A DNA stretch of 64,000 nucleotides, taken from assembly GCA_008921705.1 (NCBI GenBank), contig VFFE01007568.1, positions 483,856 to 547,855 on the forward strand. The letters are read 5' to 3'. The stretch comes from Burhinus oedicnemus. Taxonomy: Eukaryota; Chordata; Aves; Charadriiformes; Burhinidae. Positions 37,697 through 50,780 of this stretch are shown here, piece by piece (within the stretch, counting starts at the first letter, position 1; each line of letters starts with the position of its first letter). The position numbers were made by a program, and so were the translations under genes. The notes below the pieces were generated by a model. It did no database searches, was not told the DNA's origin, and was given only the letters and a program-made list of their open reading frames with translations.

Positions 37697-40600
37697 TTAT
37701 TTTTTTGCCTTAATTATGAGACTTTTCCTTTTTCCTCTAAAACACTTTTTCATAAATATCATTTCCAGCATTTTCAAAATGTTCTGCCTTATCTCTCATT
37801 CACTGTTAACATTCCAGTTCACCACTAGCTTTAGTGTTTCTCTGTTTTGGGAGACGGGAAAAAACCAACACTGAACTATCTGATGAAAAAAAATGAGCTT
37901 GAAAGTGAAGTAGTCTCATCCAAACCTGACAATTCCATGATAAAGGCATTGGAAGTAAATTGGCTCAGAGTGCAGGGGGAAATAATAGTTCATGAACATA
38001 AACTCAAGTATTTTAATATAGCTTTATTTGCAGATTTGACATTATCATATGTCTTTACTAACTGGTTAGTCAGCAATAGCTAGTGCTGGAGGCAATTAGT
38101 ACACGTCAAATCTATCAAATTTCACCTGCCACTTACGCCTAAAATCTATTCAGTCACTATGAATTTGTTTAGACTCTTTCACCTTTTCATAAAAATCCTT
38201 TACGGTAATATTTTTAACCAGTTTATTGCCTATCACTTTACATAAAGTACTCTGCAAGAAATGTAAATGTCCAACAATCAAAAGCAACTACTTGAAGCTG
38301 TTACATTGAAACGACCCAAATCTATACGGATAAAGACAGTGCAGTACATTCCCTCTTTTTGAGGTCACATTTAATAATGGATTAATTTTATTTTGTTAGA
38401 GAAAAGAGACCTCAGTCTTCAAATCCAGAACGCTTCCACATGTGAACTGATAGCACGGAAACCAAAGGCAAAGGTTGGTCTGTGTATTAAATGAGGCTGA
38501 GTGTTCTCACTGAAAACACAGAAACAGATTATTATTTAATAATAAGAACAATAACAATAATACAAAGGCTTAATTGCAGCCTTGCTAGAGCCTAACTTAG
38601 ACAAGGTAAAGGGCATATTACGTCAGGCATTGCAGGACGTAGCTGCTCTAACTGCTATGTGTACCGCAGCCTCTATAACACAAAGGAAAAGCTGATACTC
38701 ATGAACTTAAACCTGTAATAGTCCCGATTTTTATATTGTCACCTCACCTTCTACACTCCAGATAGGGCTTAAACTATAATGGGTTTAAACCTGTTATGTG
38801 TCTGCACCACACCAGAGTCATTTTGTTGGACTGGAAGACCATGACACGTGTAGTTAAGATGCCATCCCCACCACTTAGCCCCATGTTCTTAGAGAAATAT
38901 CTTTATTCTCCGTATGAAATCAAATCTTTTTAATAGATTCTTATTTAAATATTGACATACAGGGTACTGTTCATGTATAATTTTTCTTTCAGCTATGGCA
39001 GCATGTAAAAATGCTACCCATAGACCAAAACACCAGTAAATTATGTACCATGTAGGCATTTGAGAACACAGGCTTGCTTTGATAGACAAGAGGGATCTTT
39101 AATAGACAAAAAAAAGACATGGATTGTAAAGATAAAGCAGCAGCAATAAACAGAAGAGCTTGCATTTCTATTTGGCTAAAAAGCTCAATACCTATTAACA
39201 TTATTTAAGAACTTCATACTTACATCATCAAATCTCTTAACTGCTAAAGGAAACGTCCTGAAGAAATGAAACTGATTGAGCAATTACATGCACTGTAATG
39301 AACAAGCAGAAGGGGGGAGGTGAATTTGCGTAGGCTGCTTGAACTTTTGCATGCCCTGACTTTTGAAGTGTGCAAGCCTCATGACTTTCTTCTGCAATCA
39401 CACACAGCAGTAAGTCTGAGCATCCCCCTAGGCTTTGTGCATCCCTTTGAAGCATTATAGACCTTCTTTGTGCATAGTGCTATTTATAGTTATCTCAGAA
39501 TGATCTTAGAAATCTCAGTGCATCACCAACACTGAGAACTGAAAATAAGTTATGTGCTGCTATGCATCGGCTTTTTTAGAACAACCTGTTGAGCTCCAAC
39601 AAATTTCATCATGCAGATCACGATGATGACAAGAGGTCAGCCTTTCGCTAAGCTGAGCTTGTTAAGAATTGCCAGTCAAGTATGTGGTCAGCCTTACCCT
39701 CCAGGTCAGCACCAGTACTGGGGAAACTCTCCTTGAAAAGCATCTGTGAAAATATTCTTGCAGGAGGCGTGTAAATCTCAAACAGAGAACAGCTTTGTTA
39801 GGGAACTGTTCCTCATAGTTGATATCTTTAGCTGTGTAGTATTTTGCAGTAGTTCTTTTGCCTTTTTTCCTTCTGCTAACAGAAATACATAAAAAAAAAA
39901 AAGTTTACCATAGAGAAAAAAGGTCATTCCCCTATTCTACCTATACTACTTGACAATATTCCACAAATTTTCAGTCAAAAGCTCACATTTAAACTCTCTG
40001 TATGGATTCAGAAGACAGGGCTGAAAGTCACCCTTTTCCTCACCTGAAAGGATTTTAGTTCAGCCTACATGACTTCTATCAAAGGTCTTCAAACTTAATA
40101 TGAGATATCCCTTACCCGCTCAGGCAGCTTTTACAAGCCACTTTGAAGAGGGTTTCATAACCTCTAGTTATATGCTTTCCATAGTTGGAAACCCTGGTGC
40201 GACACTACCAAAGGACACCAAAAATACTATTTGCTACTTTTCCTGTCTAAAAATAAGAACCTCTTACTTACCATCACAAAATTCGCGCTTCTTTAAAAAA
40301 GAAGAAAAAAAAGCTAGATTCTTCAAAGATTTATATTTGCGTCTTTACAACTATTGTGTATTTTTTGTGTATAGATGAAATCTGGTATATTTCACACATA
40401 CAACTTTCTTCTCATTTAAGCATAAGCCTTATAAAAATATAGATCCCCTTTCCTAGGGAAAGAGATCTGCCTGTTAAACTTCCCTTTCTGTGCACTGTAA
40501 ATTAGACCAGTACGTACTGGTATGAAGTGATTTTGACAAAGATACAAGCAACTGGGAAAAGGGATTTGTAATGAAAAATAACAGGTGATATAACTGCAGG

Positions 40601-43600
40601 TTACAGCTGTGGGTTTCTTTGATTCTCACTGTGTTCAGAGAAACTGAACTGATTCTCTGTGTTCAGAGAAACTATCATCTTTGCTAAATGAAAAGAAGGC
40701 ATTACAAAAGGCTGCAATGAGAAAAGACTAAAATAATTTGAGGCGTTGTGGGCCAGAACAAGGGGAAGAGCTAATTATGGAACATGTCTGGGTGAATCTT
40801 CATCTTCTAGTCCGTATTTTGTCTACTGTATCTTTTTTTTATTTTCTAATTGAAAAATATATATTGCTATTTCTAAGAGAAGGATGGAGAAGCTGTGAGA
40901 ATGAGAACTGACATGTAATTGACTTACTACAACTGACTTGCAAAGGAAAGAAAGAAGACAACAACTCTTCTTTCCAAGTATTCCCATGCTGGCAAACTAA
41001 ACAAAAATGTCTGATCTCATGAGTTTGCCAGCTCAATAGTACGTATCATGGCTGAGATGGGAGGAAATGAGAGCAAATATGTTCATATTTACTCATATTA
41101 TCTTTTTTTCTTTCCTTCTTTTCCTTTTTTCCCCCCTCCAAATTCCCAAATCTGAAAGGTCTCCAGGTGGTAAGTCACAGGTGCAATATAAGAACTTGAA
41201 ACCTAGTCAATTGCATCAATAATTTTTTTCTTTCTGTTTGCTCCCTCTCCATATCTCCTCTTGCAAAAAGAAATCCTTAATCATTACAGAACATCATATG
41301 CGTTAATGTCCAAATCCAAACTCCAATTTTCTAGCTCTCAAGAGGAAAACACAGAATTCCACCGTATAGGAACATATATGGAAACAGTATACATGGAGTT
41401 TGACACGTAGAAGTTTAAAGCCACTTTCTAAGTTACTTTGTGCAAAAGTTCACATAAGTCTGAATATATAAAGCAGAAATACTCTATTTTCTCTCTCAGA
41501 ATTAGGTACAAATTCTCTCCACAAACTGTCCATTAAAGAGTTTAAATATGCTAAATTATCACAACATTATTTTCAATATGCTATGCACAGCTGAAGAGAA
41601 GGGATTTGAATAAAATGTCTGTCTCAGCTTTAATTACAGTGTCATTTCCTCAAAGCTGTAATAAGGTTCATTTCCGCAAAGCAGTTTTCCATTTTTCCTC
41701 TTGCTTATTTTATCTCAGCAGAAAATGCACGATTAAAAAATTCTTAGAATCAGATCAAGTGTGCCACATTACAGAAAGATTTAACAAATCCTATGAATCA
41801 GTTCAGAGGTGAAAAGTAAGAGGGAAAAGAATAAGAAGAAAAGAAATAAACTCGACACAAAAGAAGAAGCTGCTCCACTGTAAGCGTTGGAACAAAATAA
41901 ACACTATTGGTTCATTTTAAATACTGGAAAAGTACTGGAAATACAACTGTTTCCTAACTACAAATGGGGCAAAATTACTTGGAGCGAAGCTACTTGCATA
42001 TTTGGCACACAAGGACAGATAGCTACATGAGCAGATCGCAAATGGTTCACACATCTATTTCAGCTGTTTCTTCCACCTTTTTATCCTAAATCCCTCATGA
42101 AGAGCAAGGGAAAAAAGGCTTTGAACAGGTTAGAAATACTCCGTACACTTTATGAAGGTCTTACAAAGTCTGAATCGTAGTGCTCACATTTTGGTTGAAG
42201 GTTCTCTGTGAAGCAGATAAACACAGTGCCAACCAGGGAAAACCACTCCGAGTTTGGCTCTTTTCTCATGTCAAGATAAGAGGACTACATCCCTTGAAAC
42301 AAATCAAATAAGCAAAGGTAATATAGAATTTGAGGCTGAGCATGAACTTAAGCCCCAAGCTAGTACTGCTAAAGAGACTGCAAGCATCGGCATTGCAGTA
42401 TAGACACAATAGCCACAGATTACTTAAAAATGCACCACACTCAATGGCGTAGATCTGTTAGTGTCAGAGTCAAGTCACCAGCAGACAAAAATATGGGTGG
42501 CATTTATGCCTGAAGCTGATTTCTTGAGTTTGGAAATGAGTAAAAGAGGTTCGCAGAAAGTATAGTGAAAGAAAACATAGCTGACTTCTAGCCTTCTGCT
42601 TCCTAGCAAAGGCAAAAAGATGGAAAAAGTAGATAATCTAGGTGGATTAAGAAGAACCAGAAGAAAGGCCTGGCAACAAGACATTAAATAATGCAGGAGT
42701 GAACAGGGAAGACTTCGTATCACTGTTAAAAACAGAGAGAAGGTTAAGGAGGAGTACAGGCTTGGGGAAAAACCTGTAGCTCTTTGCTGGTGTGTGGTAC
42801 AGAACCGACCACGATACACAGATTGGAAGTGCTGTGCTTTGATACTAGGAATTACCCGATTGTGTGCACCATAATGAAACATTTGTTCCGTTCTGCTCCA
42901 GAGGACCAACTCTACGGATCCCGCGCTGCTGTCCTCATAATCCTTAACTCCTTAACACAAAATCTGCAAATCTCAGGTAACTGAGACCAAGCGTAAACTG
43001 CAATGAAAACCATTTTTCATTCTGATATGTTGAGTATTTGATGAAGTAAGGCTAAAAACCCATGAAAAATTAAAATTACTGTTTCCTGCACCTGTCATCT
43101 GGGACACAAACTGTTCAAATAAAGGTTCTTCTACTGCTTCATAAAATTGAAAAGAGTTAATTTTTTTTCTAAAGTACAATGTGGCACAGTAGCTAATAAA
43201 CATCACAAAACTGCATGAAACCTCTTACTGGCTAATTTATTACTCCCGGGGAAAAAAAAAAATCACACACAACAAATATTTTTATATGGATGGTTATTTT
43301 CTATTTATATTTAAGTTTGGACTAAATGCACTAATCACATTTTAAATGGCCTGTGATCAGGAGCAGGATGTATCACATTGCGTCACTGTCAACATGGAAA
43401 GGTAAACCTCCAGAGTACGCAAGACTTAGTCCTCGTTTGTCTCCTGCCCTCTTCACACACTGCGCTGCAGCACCGTTGAGGCAGGCATCAGCACTCTGCG
43501 ATGACTCTCTGATTTACAGGACATGAGGAAATAAATTTAAAAAAAAAAAAATTGAATTTTCAAGAAGTTTGTTTTGTTTTTTTTAAATCAAGACTCACAG

Positions 43601-44139
43601 TCTATCGATAATTCTGACTGAAAATTTTGAACATTACAGCAACATAAAGCCTGTGAACAAACCAAATCGCTTCTGCTGTAGGAGGTGTCTCAGCTGGAGA
43701 TCACTACAGTATTAGTGTATACTGGCCAAGGTGGAGTATTACCCTGCTGGGTTTAAACTAGTGCTAACTTATAAGGAGATAAACTTGCAAAAAAGCACCT
43801 GAACAGCAAAGGGGTTATACAGCAATTTGTAACTGTCATTAGAGGTTTTTAACACATTTAACTGGAATTTTCTCAAACATAATCTCTTACTAACTAGACA
43901 AAAATACTGTGTCTTAAGAGAAACATTTCCAAATGACGCTATGTTGCAAAGCAAAAATCAGTCCTATCGTTCTGTTTCAGATTAGTCATTACTCTTTCCC
44001 TTCAATTCTGGCCGCAGTAGTCTTTCATTACTTATTTCCAAGCCTGTTGGCTGCAGAATTTTAGAGCTGTATTGCCGGACAAGCAATAACCAGGTAGCCC
44101 AACTTTTCTCCCAAATACAGCACTGCCGTTCACGGCAAA
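37697..44139. other. Non-coding, no feature recognised
   Basis: AT-rich sequence. It includes (AAT/AAC)-like words at 38522-38562, an A12 run at 39891-39902, a short tandem duplication at 40621-40673, a pyrimidine tract at about 41100-41140, and an A13 run at 43539-43551. A stretch near 38110-38180 faintly recalls an old CR1 reverse transcriptase region, but too weakly to call. Confidence 0.5.
40621..40673. repeat. Tandem duplication, about 30-bp period
   Basis: GATTCTCACTGTGTTCAGAG plus AAACT (40621-40645) is repeated at 40651-40673 with a 2-bp deletion. It is a simple local duplication. Confidence 0.85.
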
Positions 44140-44530
44140 CATGATACAGAAGCCACCATGGTCAGTGGCAACGTTTGAAACAATTTACATAATCAGCTTA
44201 TTTCTTCGCTGCTGAATGTTTTTTTGGGAGCACAGTACCAGCAGCAAGGCAGGCACGTCGCCCAGCCGTGGCACACCGATTTCACCTGAAAGCCAATCGC
44301 TGTAACGAAGGTGAAAGGAAGAAGCTGAGTCTACAACTGGACAATCCTTCCATCCCGCTGTAGCCCAGCCCAGCCGTCAATATTCAGCTGAGCTCTTCTG
44401 CTTTTTATTCGGACGGTGCCCATTTCTGACAGACGGCGGTTTACATAATGGTGACAAATGTGAGCGAGCAGCTGTCAACAGAGCTCATCATTTATGCATC
44501 ATGCAGTATTGGCAGTCAAACACTCCCCTT
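44140..44530. promoter_or_regulatory. Candidate conserved non-coding element / enhancer
   Basis: A 390-bp island of higher complexity and higher CpG content than its surroundings. Its densest part, 44425-44520, packs TGACAG (44427-44432), a TTTACATAATGG word, GTGACA, CAGCTGTCA (44469-44477, an E-box fused to a TALE site), TCATTTATGCATC and ATGCAG. There is no open frame with a recognisable domain and no repeat signature. Such words fit a developmental enhancer, but the call rests on pattern impression alone. Confidence 0.3.
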
Positions 44531-46059
44531 TGGAAGGTGGGGGGGGGAAGTTTTCAAACCACCAAAATCAACACCTAAAAAATCACTCTCCCTGGCATAA
44601 AAATAGCAAAAGGAAACAGTAATCACCACAAAGCAGTGACCAAAGGGTTAGGGAAGAGATATCCTTGAGTATTTTGGAAGCTACCAGAGTGGCTCAGTGT
44701 TACCACTCTTCCCCTACAGCTTACCAGTCCTGTAGGTAAAAAAAAAAATAAAATAAAATGCAGAAGCGTCCTTATTTCATTCCAAAGCAAAGTTTTTCAT
44801 CTCAGCTCTAAATACCTTCCTAAAGCATTCTGGAAGACCTGAATGACAAATGGATAAATAATTCTTCCTAGAGGCTAGTATCCTTTGGTCATAACAACCT
44901 CCATCCCGGTGATAACACGCAGGTAGCTGTAATGTCGCCTTTGACGTCTGCAGGAAAGGGGATCTGCCTTTGCCCTTAGCAGAGAAGGAAACTGTCATTC
45001 CAGCTCCCTCGTAACCGCCACATTTCAGCATTTGTTACAGCTCTGCAATCACACTGAGGTCAATGCACTAGCACTGGTGCATACAGGGCATACTTTGGCT
45101 CATCTTTTTAGTTTTTGACTCTCCCACACCAAGAAGAAGAGAAGCTATAAAATTAATTAACTGCTGAATAATAATTTGCTAATACATCCTATTGCTATTT
45201 CTCTTTACATATTGCTTCTTTCTAGTAAGTCACCTACATAGCCACAAACTCTTCGTGCTTACAAGCAAGCTTTAAGTAATTTAAAAGATTAATTTTCCCA
45301 CCTTAATTATTGCCTTTTTCTACGCTACCAGACATCCTGCAATATAGTTTCTTGTGCTTTTGGCCTAGCATTATGAAACTGGGTTGGCACAGTGTCTTTC
45401 AAAACCGAAATGGAAGTTGATTTTTTTAAAGAATCTTCCATCAGACTTTGTCCAGCTATAAAAGAAAGTAAGATGAGAAGCCCATCTCCTGTCTGTGAAT
45501 AAAATAAATAAAGTTAGGCAGTGGCCAAATAATACACCTGTCATCTGCTGCTTCCTATCTTTTCCAGTTCATTCCCTTGAAATCAAAAAAGAGTCATTGC
45601 AGCTTTATATTCTGCCTCTCAGAACATAAAAAAATGGAATTTCAACAAACAGCCATTTCAAGCCAAATCAGGTTCTGATTAAATGTAATTTGCAAAATTT
45701 AAAGTGGTGCCAATACACTTCACACATTTCCCTCATGTTCAGCTTCCATCATCCATTAGCATGCAATATGAAACTCTTTACTTTCTAATTATCCTTGTAT
45801 TTCTCAACAAATAGTTGTTCCTTTTATCGAGTTCCATGAAGAAGTGCAGTCTTTTAGCTGGGGAAAAGAAAAAAAAAAAGTTTCAACCTAAATTTATAGC
45901 CATTCATTTTTTTGTTCAAAACCTGATCTGATTCCAGATGGCAGATTTTCCAGCTGAAAACCACAATGGAGAACAGGTGTAGTTGAAAGCATAGTTAGCG
46001 AATTGCAGCAATTGTAGTCCATCTACGCAGCTACACACTGTGTAGTACCCAGCCCACCC
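44531..46059. other. Non-coding, no feature recognised
   Basis: AT-rich sequence with a G9 run at about 44540 and an A-rich run with (AAAAT)n words at about 44739-44758. A minus-strand frame of 84 codons at 44777-45031 has no recognisable domain. Confidence 0.5.
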
Positions 46060-46170
46060 ACATAGCCATTAGCTCATTTGCCCATTAAAATGCAGGAACC
46101 TAATAAACTATAATTTTGCATAATTCATAACCAGACAAATTCCATCTGTTTTACCTTCAGAGTCAGTGTT
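46060..46170. promoter_or_regulatory. Candidate conserved non-coding element
   Basis: Clustered homeodomain/POU-type words (CCATTAGCTCATTTGCCC, CATTAAAATGCAGG, ATTTTGCATAATTCATAA) within about 70 bp. The sequence is not low-complexity. This is a weak nomination from one sequence. Confidence 0.2.
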
Positions 46171-46294
46171 GATTAGGGGGCATGAATGTAATGAAGTAGC
46201 GAATACTCAGTGGTACTCTACTGGTATAAAACATATGCTAAGAGAAAAGCCTAAAGGTTTCGAAGATTTGCAATAGTTTCAAGCTTAAGTGCGC

Positions 46295-46316
46295 AAAAAA
46301 AAAAAAAAAAAAAAAA
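46295..46316. repeat. A22 homopolymer
   Basis: Twenty-two consecutive A on the plus strand. The sequence upstream is not a recognisable retrocopy and no target duplication is evident, so it is treated as a plain homopolymer. Confidence 0.9.
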
Positions 46317-47283
46317 GATGAAAAGTGCAAACGGGAATACATAGTAACTTTACACCTTTGTAAGTGCAATGCTCATCTTTATTGATAGATCTGCGAAGCA
46401 AAAGTCCCTTCAAGGGAGGCAAGCCCAGACCCATTTGTACAGCCTTCCTTTTAGACCACGTGAACTGGAAGAAAGGCAGGGGGCTCAATGCGCTCCCTGC
46501 TCCCAGTACAGTTCCACAATATATTATCCCTTCAACAGGCTCTGACAGGCTCTTCTCTCCTCCAACTGCTGTATGTGTAGACATACACATTCTATTACAC
46601 ACAATTCACAAACTCTCCTGAATTTTTCTTAAGTATACAGTAAATGGTGTTTCCAATCCTCAGTTTCAAGTGAAGAGTTATGGATCTTGTACATGTTTTC
46701 TATGTGTTTTGGCCTATCCCTTCTTCTGATTTACAGGGATAACGTTTAGAATACTATTGTACATTTTAGGATTTACAGAAATAAAACAGACTTATGAGAA
46801 ATCTTCAACTGATGTAAACTCTCTTTTCCATTGGTTTCTGCCCCCTCCCACCAGCCATGAATTGCTCAGGTGCTCTTGGCTGTCCTATTACATCTGTCTT
46901 CTGTTCCAAGGGACCGTTTTGGAATTTGATTACCAGTTACTAGCATTCCCATTTTTTTAAAAAAAGACAGTTACTCAGTTGCTGACCATTTACAGATGAT
47001 CTTCTGCAGCTGTAGTTCTGAGGTGGCCAGAATGATTGTCTGGCTTCAGCATCTGTACTAAATAAATGTTGGCAACTGCTGAAGGCTTTCCTTTCCACTG
47101 CTGCCAACTACAATGCATATAGATCATTTCTTTACTTCTGTTCTAGATACCACGCGTGTGATACGACATCTGGGGAGCTTGCACTGGCATGTTCAGTTCA
47201 CTTTCCTGACATCTTGCCACAGAAAAGAGAACTCTCTGATTAACATAGCAAAATGAGAGTGAGATGTAAGCTAAGCAGGTTTA

Positions 47284-47354
47284 AGGAAGGAAGGAGGGAA
47301 GGAAGGAGGGAGGGAGGGAGGGAGGAAAAAAAAGAGCTTAAAAAAAAAAAAAAA
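47284..47354. repeat. GGAA/GGAG microsatellite followed by A-runs
   Basis: About 42 bp of alternating GGAA and GGGA units (47284-47325), then A8, GAGCTT and A15 (47340-47354). It creates a spurious Arg/Glu/Lys-rich open frame at 47253-47435. Confidence 0.9.
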
Positions 47355-50300
47355 CAACTAAGGGCAGAGGGCAAAAGAAGCTCTCAAGAGTCCTTGGACA
47401 GGGGAGGGGAAAAAAGCCATAAAACAATATTTTAAAGCTGCATTACAATAATTTGAACAGATGCCTCTCAAAAAGCAGTATAAGAAATTCCACCATGGTG
47501 ACAAAATAATTGCCCAGACAAAAATTATCATGCATTCCCCCTAACATACCTGTAGACTTGAAGGAAAAATCTGTACGTTAGCAAGTTTTACCAGCCTAAG
47601 GCTTTCCTCCTCCAGATCAAACAATATGATCCATCACAACAGTGCGCGCTGCACCACAGGTAAAAAGAATCCTTTCCTCCGAGTTGTCCCAATGGTCTAC
47701 GTAATTACATTCACAGCGACTGCCTTCAACCTGTACTATCTCTGCTTTTTCTGTTTCTCAGCCGAACAAGGACTTCTGCAGCCAAAGCCTTGCCCATTTC
47801 TTCCACCTACGCCCCCTGATCTAAGAAAAGGTATTATTTCTACCTATAAATCGTATTTCTCTTACATCTTTACTCTAGCAGAACTACAACAGCCTGACTA
47901 CCAGAACTAGGACAAACACCTCACAGAGGATGGCGGGTTTCTCTTCAGTTTGCTCTGTCAAAAAGCCCATTTACCAACATTCCAGGTTTCTGCTTTTGTC
48001 CCCAGTTTAGAAGGTTACAGAACAGAAAGGGTTCAAACTATATTCTAATTTTGACATTCCACATTATCATTTCAGAACTCCTCTCCCCCCTCCTTTCCCC
48101 CCATAAACTGACCCAAGACTAAAGAAACAGTCATGATCTGCTGCTTAGCTCAGTTCTTCACTAAGGGAACCTCCAGCTGATGAGGTCTGCCCTCAGCTAT
48201 AAGTACCAAGTTGATGGGAATAATTTTAGAAGGCTTGCAGGAGATGAAAGGCTGATTCACCCATATGAAAACCAAAACAAGGAATAAACAAAATAAAAAA
48301 TGTAGGTCTTGTATGTTTGCTACATGGTTACTATTCATCTCACAGAATAAAATATTCATGAACTTTCCAACACTAGCTGCCTACTGCTCAGGAAAAACTG
48401 TTAAATATGTAGTAGGATGATATGCCGTGTGAGCTTTATACATTTAGACATTCAATTTTTTATATGATGCTTTTAGGATTTTCATGTATTTCACAGTTTT
48501 ATGCACCCAAGTTCCTTGCCAATGCCTTTCACAAAAGGCATTATATCACATGCAAAACAGGCCAAAAAGGTTGGAGAATTTTCTCTTGTTTTCAATTTGG
48601 GCAGAAACACTGCTAAAAAAGGCAGAATTCATGTCAGACAGCAGAGCAAAATGTAACTAAAGAAAGCATCTCTTTAAATGAGAATAAATATTGTAAAGTA
48701 AAAAAAAAAAAAAGGAGGAAATTTAAGCTGAGAAGATCAGCAACCCTTTAGATTGCAAAACTTACAGAATTGAGTACCTTCATCTTACTTCTGATGAGAA
48801 TTTCAACTGCGTAATGAATACAGGAGAAAACTATGCTTCTCACTTTACCATCTATATCTGTCCATATATAATGTATCAATATATGGTAAGTACTTTCAAT
48901 AAACTGGCCATCCTACCAATGTCCGGACTGATCTCTGCCCCAAGGAAGGACCAGCCTCGAGACCCTTCCCAAGACATTCGTATGTACAGCCCATGAGAAT
49001 TCAGGTCAGACCACAGCACACTTTTTTTTGAGCCCCAGAGCCCAACATCTGTCACGCTGCCTCCTGTGTCTCTGACAGTGCGAAAGATTTCGGTTTCCAG
49101 CAGTTTTGCAGTTGGAAGTCAGACGGTATGCGAGGTAATAATATTCCAAAGCTGCTGCCTTCAGAAAGTTTATTTCCTATGACAAACACAGCCTGGACCA
49201 GTACTCCATTCAGAAGATTTTGAAGCAGTTTTTCATGTCTTTTGAAAAGAGCAAATGTGTTTATATGATAAACACTCTTATAGCTCACGGACAATTGATA
49301 AATACCATTTGGGTAAACGATTCCTTCGCTGATGTACATGAAAAAGCAATCATTAGTCAACTCTTCATGACAGCTGCAGCCTATGTAGCGGCAACAGAAG
49401 TTCCAGCTTTCTCATTAAACGCAGAAATCTGTTAATATGTTTGAATAAAAGACCTATTGAGTGAGAAGGTGCAATATTTGTGCACTACCTCAGCACAAAG
49501 TAAATTTGCAAACGTCTAAAAAGAACTGAATATTATATCAGTTTAATTTATAGAGATTTACCTTTCTTGAGAGAGATCCACCTCAGGACTAAAAATATTT
49601 TTTGAGGGATAAGTTTCATGAGCGACTGGAATGTAGCTAATGAAAAAACTGCTGAAGCAGATGCCCGTTGCTTTTATATTTTGTTTTGTTTATATGCAAG
49701 ACCTAAGGTAAATACTTCATCCTTCAGAAATTATTACTGTCTAATAAATACATTGATATAAAAAGGTAAAACTAGAAGAGGAAAAATATAAATATTCCAC
49801 ACTGATGGAAAAAGTACCTTTCGTATCATCTTTGTAGGTATTTCCTACATGTAAAAGTTGCTTTTTTTATAACTAAAAAGAATGAGATATTTTTCTATTC
49901 AGTATTTTTCAAAAAACAATTTGCATAAAGCAATATTCTGTATTACATACTCCACTCGTAAGGAAGTACATTAAAAATGTTAATTAGGTCATTAAAATCA
50001 AAACCCAGAAGCTGGAAATGCCAGGGTCACTTGCTCAGCCCCCACACACAGGAACAGAACACGTTACCAATGTGATCAAGCCTAATCCCTCATAGGGCAA
50101 GTAGGCAACAGATTATTTTTTTTAATTGTTTTTTTAAAGAAGTGACCCTACATTGCTGCTAACAAGCACTTTACAACACCCTATTTAAAACAAAACAAAG
50201 CATGTGCCCCCCAAATCCAAAAACTTACATTTCTGTCATAGAAGAGACCTAAAGCTCCAAGGAAGATGGCCCAGACCCCATTCTGCAATGAAATTAGAAG

Positions 50301-50454
50301 GATAACCAACCAATCCACTGCTGACTTCCAAACCCAGGTGAGAATCCTCTCTCAGATGTAAATCCAGTGACAGGTCCAAGCACACAAACATGACAAACCA
50401 TCTGGGGATCAGCAGATCCCACCAGTGTCTCCTATCTACCTACTTGCAGCCACT
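47355..50454. other. Non-coding, no feature recognised
   Basis: AT-rich sequence with an A14 run at 48700-48713. Open frames at 47626-47910 and 49052-49435 have no recognisable domains and no clear splice-site context. Confidence 0.5.
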
Positions 50455-50474
50455 NNNNNNNNNNNNNNNNNNNN
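50455..50474. other. Assembly gap of 20 N
   Basis: Exactly twenty N. A fixed small size usually marks a join of unknown length rather than a measured one. It lies 16 bases from a T29 homopolymer, which is probably why the assembly broke here. Confidence 0.99.
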
Positions 50475-50487
50475 AATTATAAAACAA

Positions 50488-50490
<3 letters not shown>

Positions 50491-50519
<29 letters not shown>
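50491..50519. repeat. T29 homopolymer
   Basis: Twenty-nine consecutive T on the plus strand, 16 bases to the right of the gap. Its length is unreliable in draft assemblies. It would be an A29 tail for any minus-strand retrocopy to its right, but I recognise no such gene there. Confidence 0.95.
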
Positions 50520-50639
50520 GAAGCATACAAGAGGAAGGTCAGGCAACAAACCCTGTAAGCTGTGGGTTGTGATTTATATAAAAATGGTACAAATGGATGC
50601 TGTCAACGCCAATCACATCTCCTTTGGGGATACGACCAA

Positions 50640-50780
50640 GCTGGACACCCATGGACTGGTTCAATTTCTAACAACCTTGTCACCGCATTCCATCCACAAA
50701 TTTACCAAGCTCTACCTTAAATGAGTTTTCACCTTTGTTGTTGGATAGCACGAGTCCTCCTAGCTCCAGCAAAGCCTGCC
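50640..50780 (-). mobile_element. Possible ancient CR1 3' fragment
   Basis: Near 50698-50730 the plus strand reads AAATTTACCAAGCTCTACC, then TTAAATGAGTTTTC. This closely resembles the 3' part of old amniote CR1 (CR1-L-like) copies as they appear on the complementary strand. The rest of the interval has drifted too far to follow. The likeness rests on memory of reptile CR1 copies and covers only about 30 bases. Confidence 0.35.

Noticed and set aside
38110..38180. Possible ancient CR1 fragment (ATCAAATTTCACCTGCCACT)
   Set aside because: It recalls reptilian CR1 copies over about 20 bases only, with no continuing alignment.
46295..46316. A22 run as the tail of a processed pseudogene
   Set aside because: The sequence before it has no recognisable gene and no target duplication was found.
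47626..47910. 94-codon frame with a hydrophobic segment
   Set aside because: The Tyr/Phe-rich hydrophobic run is typical of chance AT-rich translation; no family resemblance was found.
50590..50660. Plus-strand translation SFGDTTKLD, resembling the CR1 FADDTKLG active-site segment
   Set aside because: The surrounding residues do not fit CR1, the catalytic second Asp is missing, and it would conflict in orientation with the better CR1-like match at 50698-50730.
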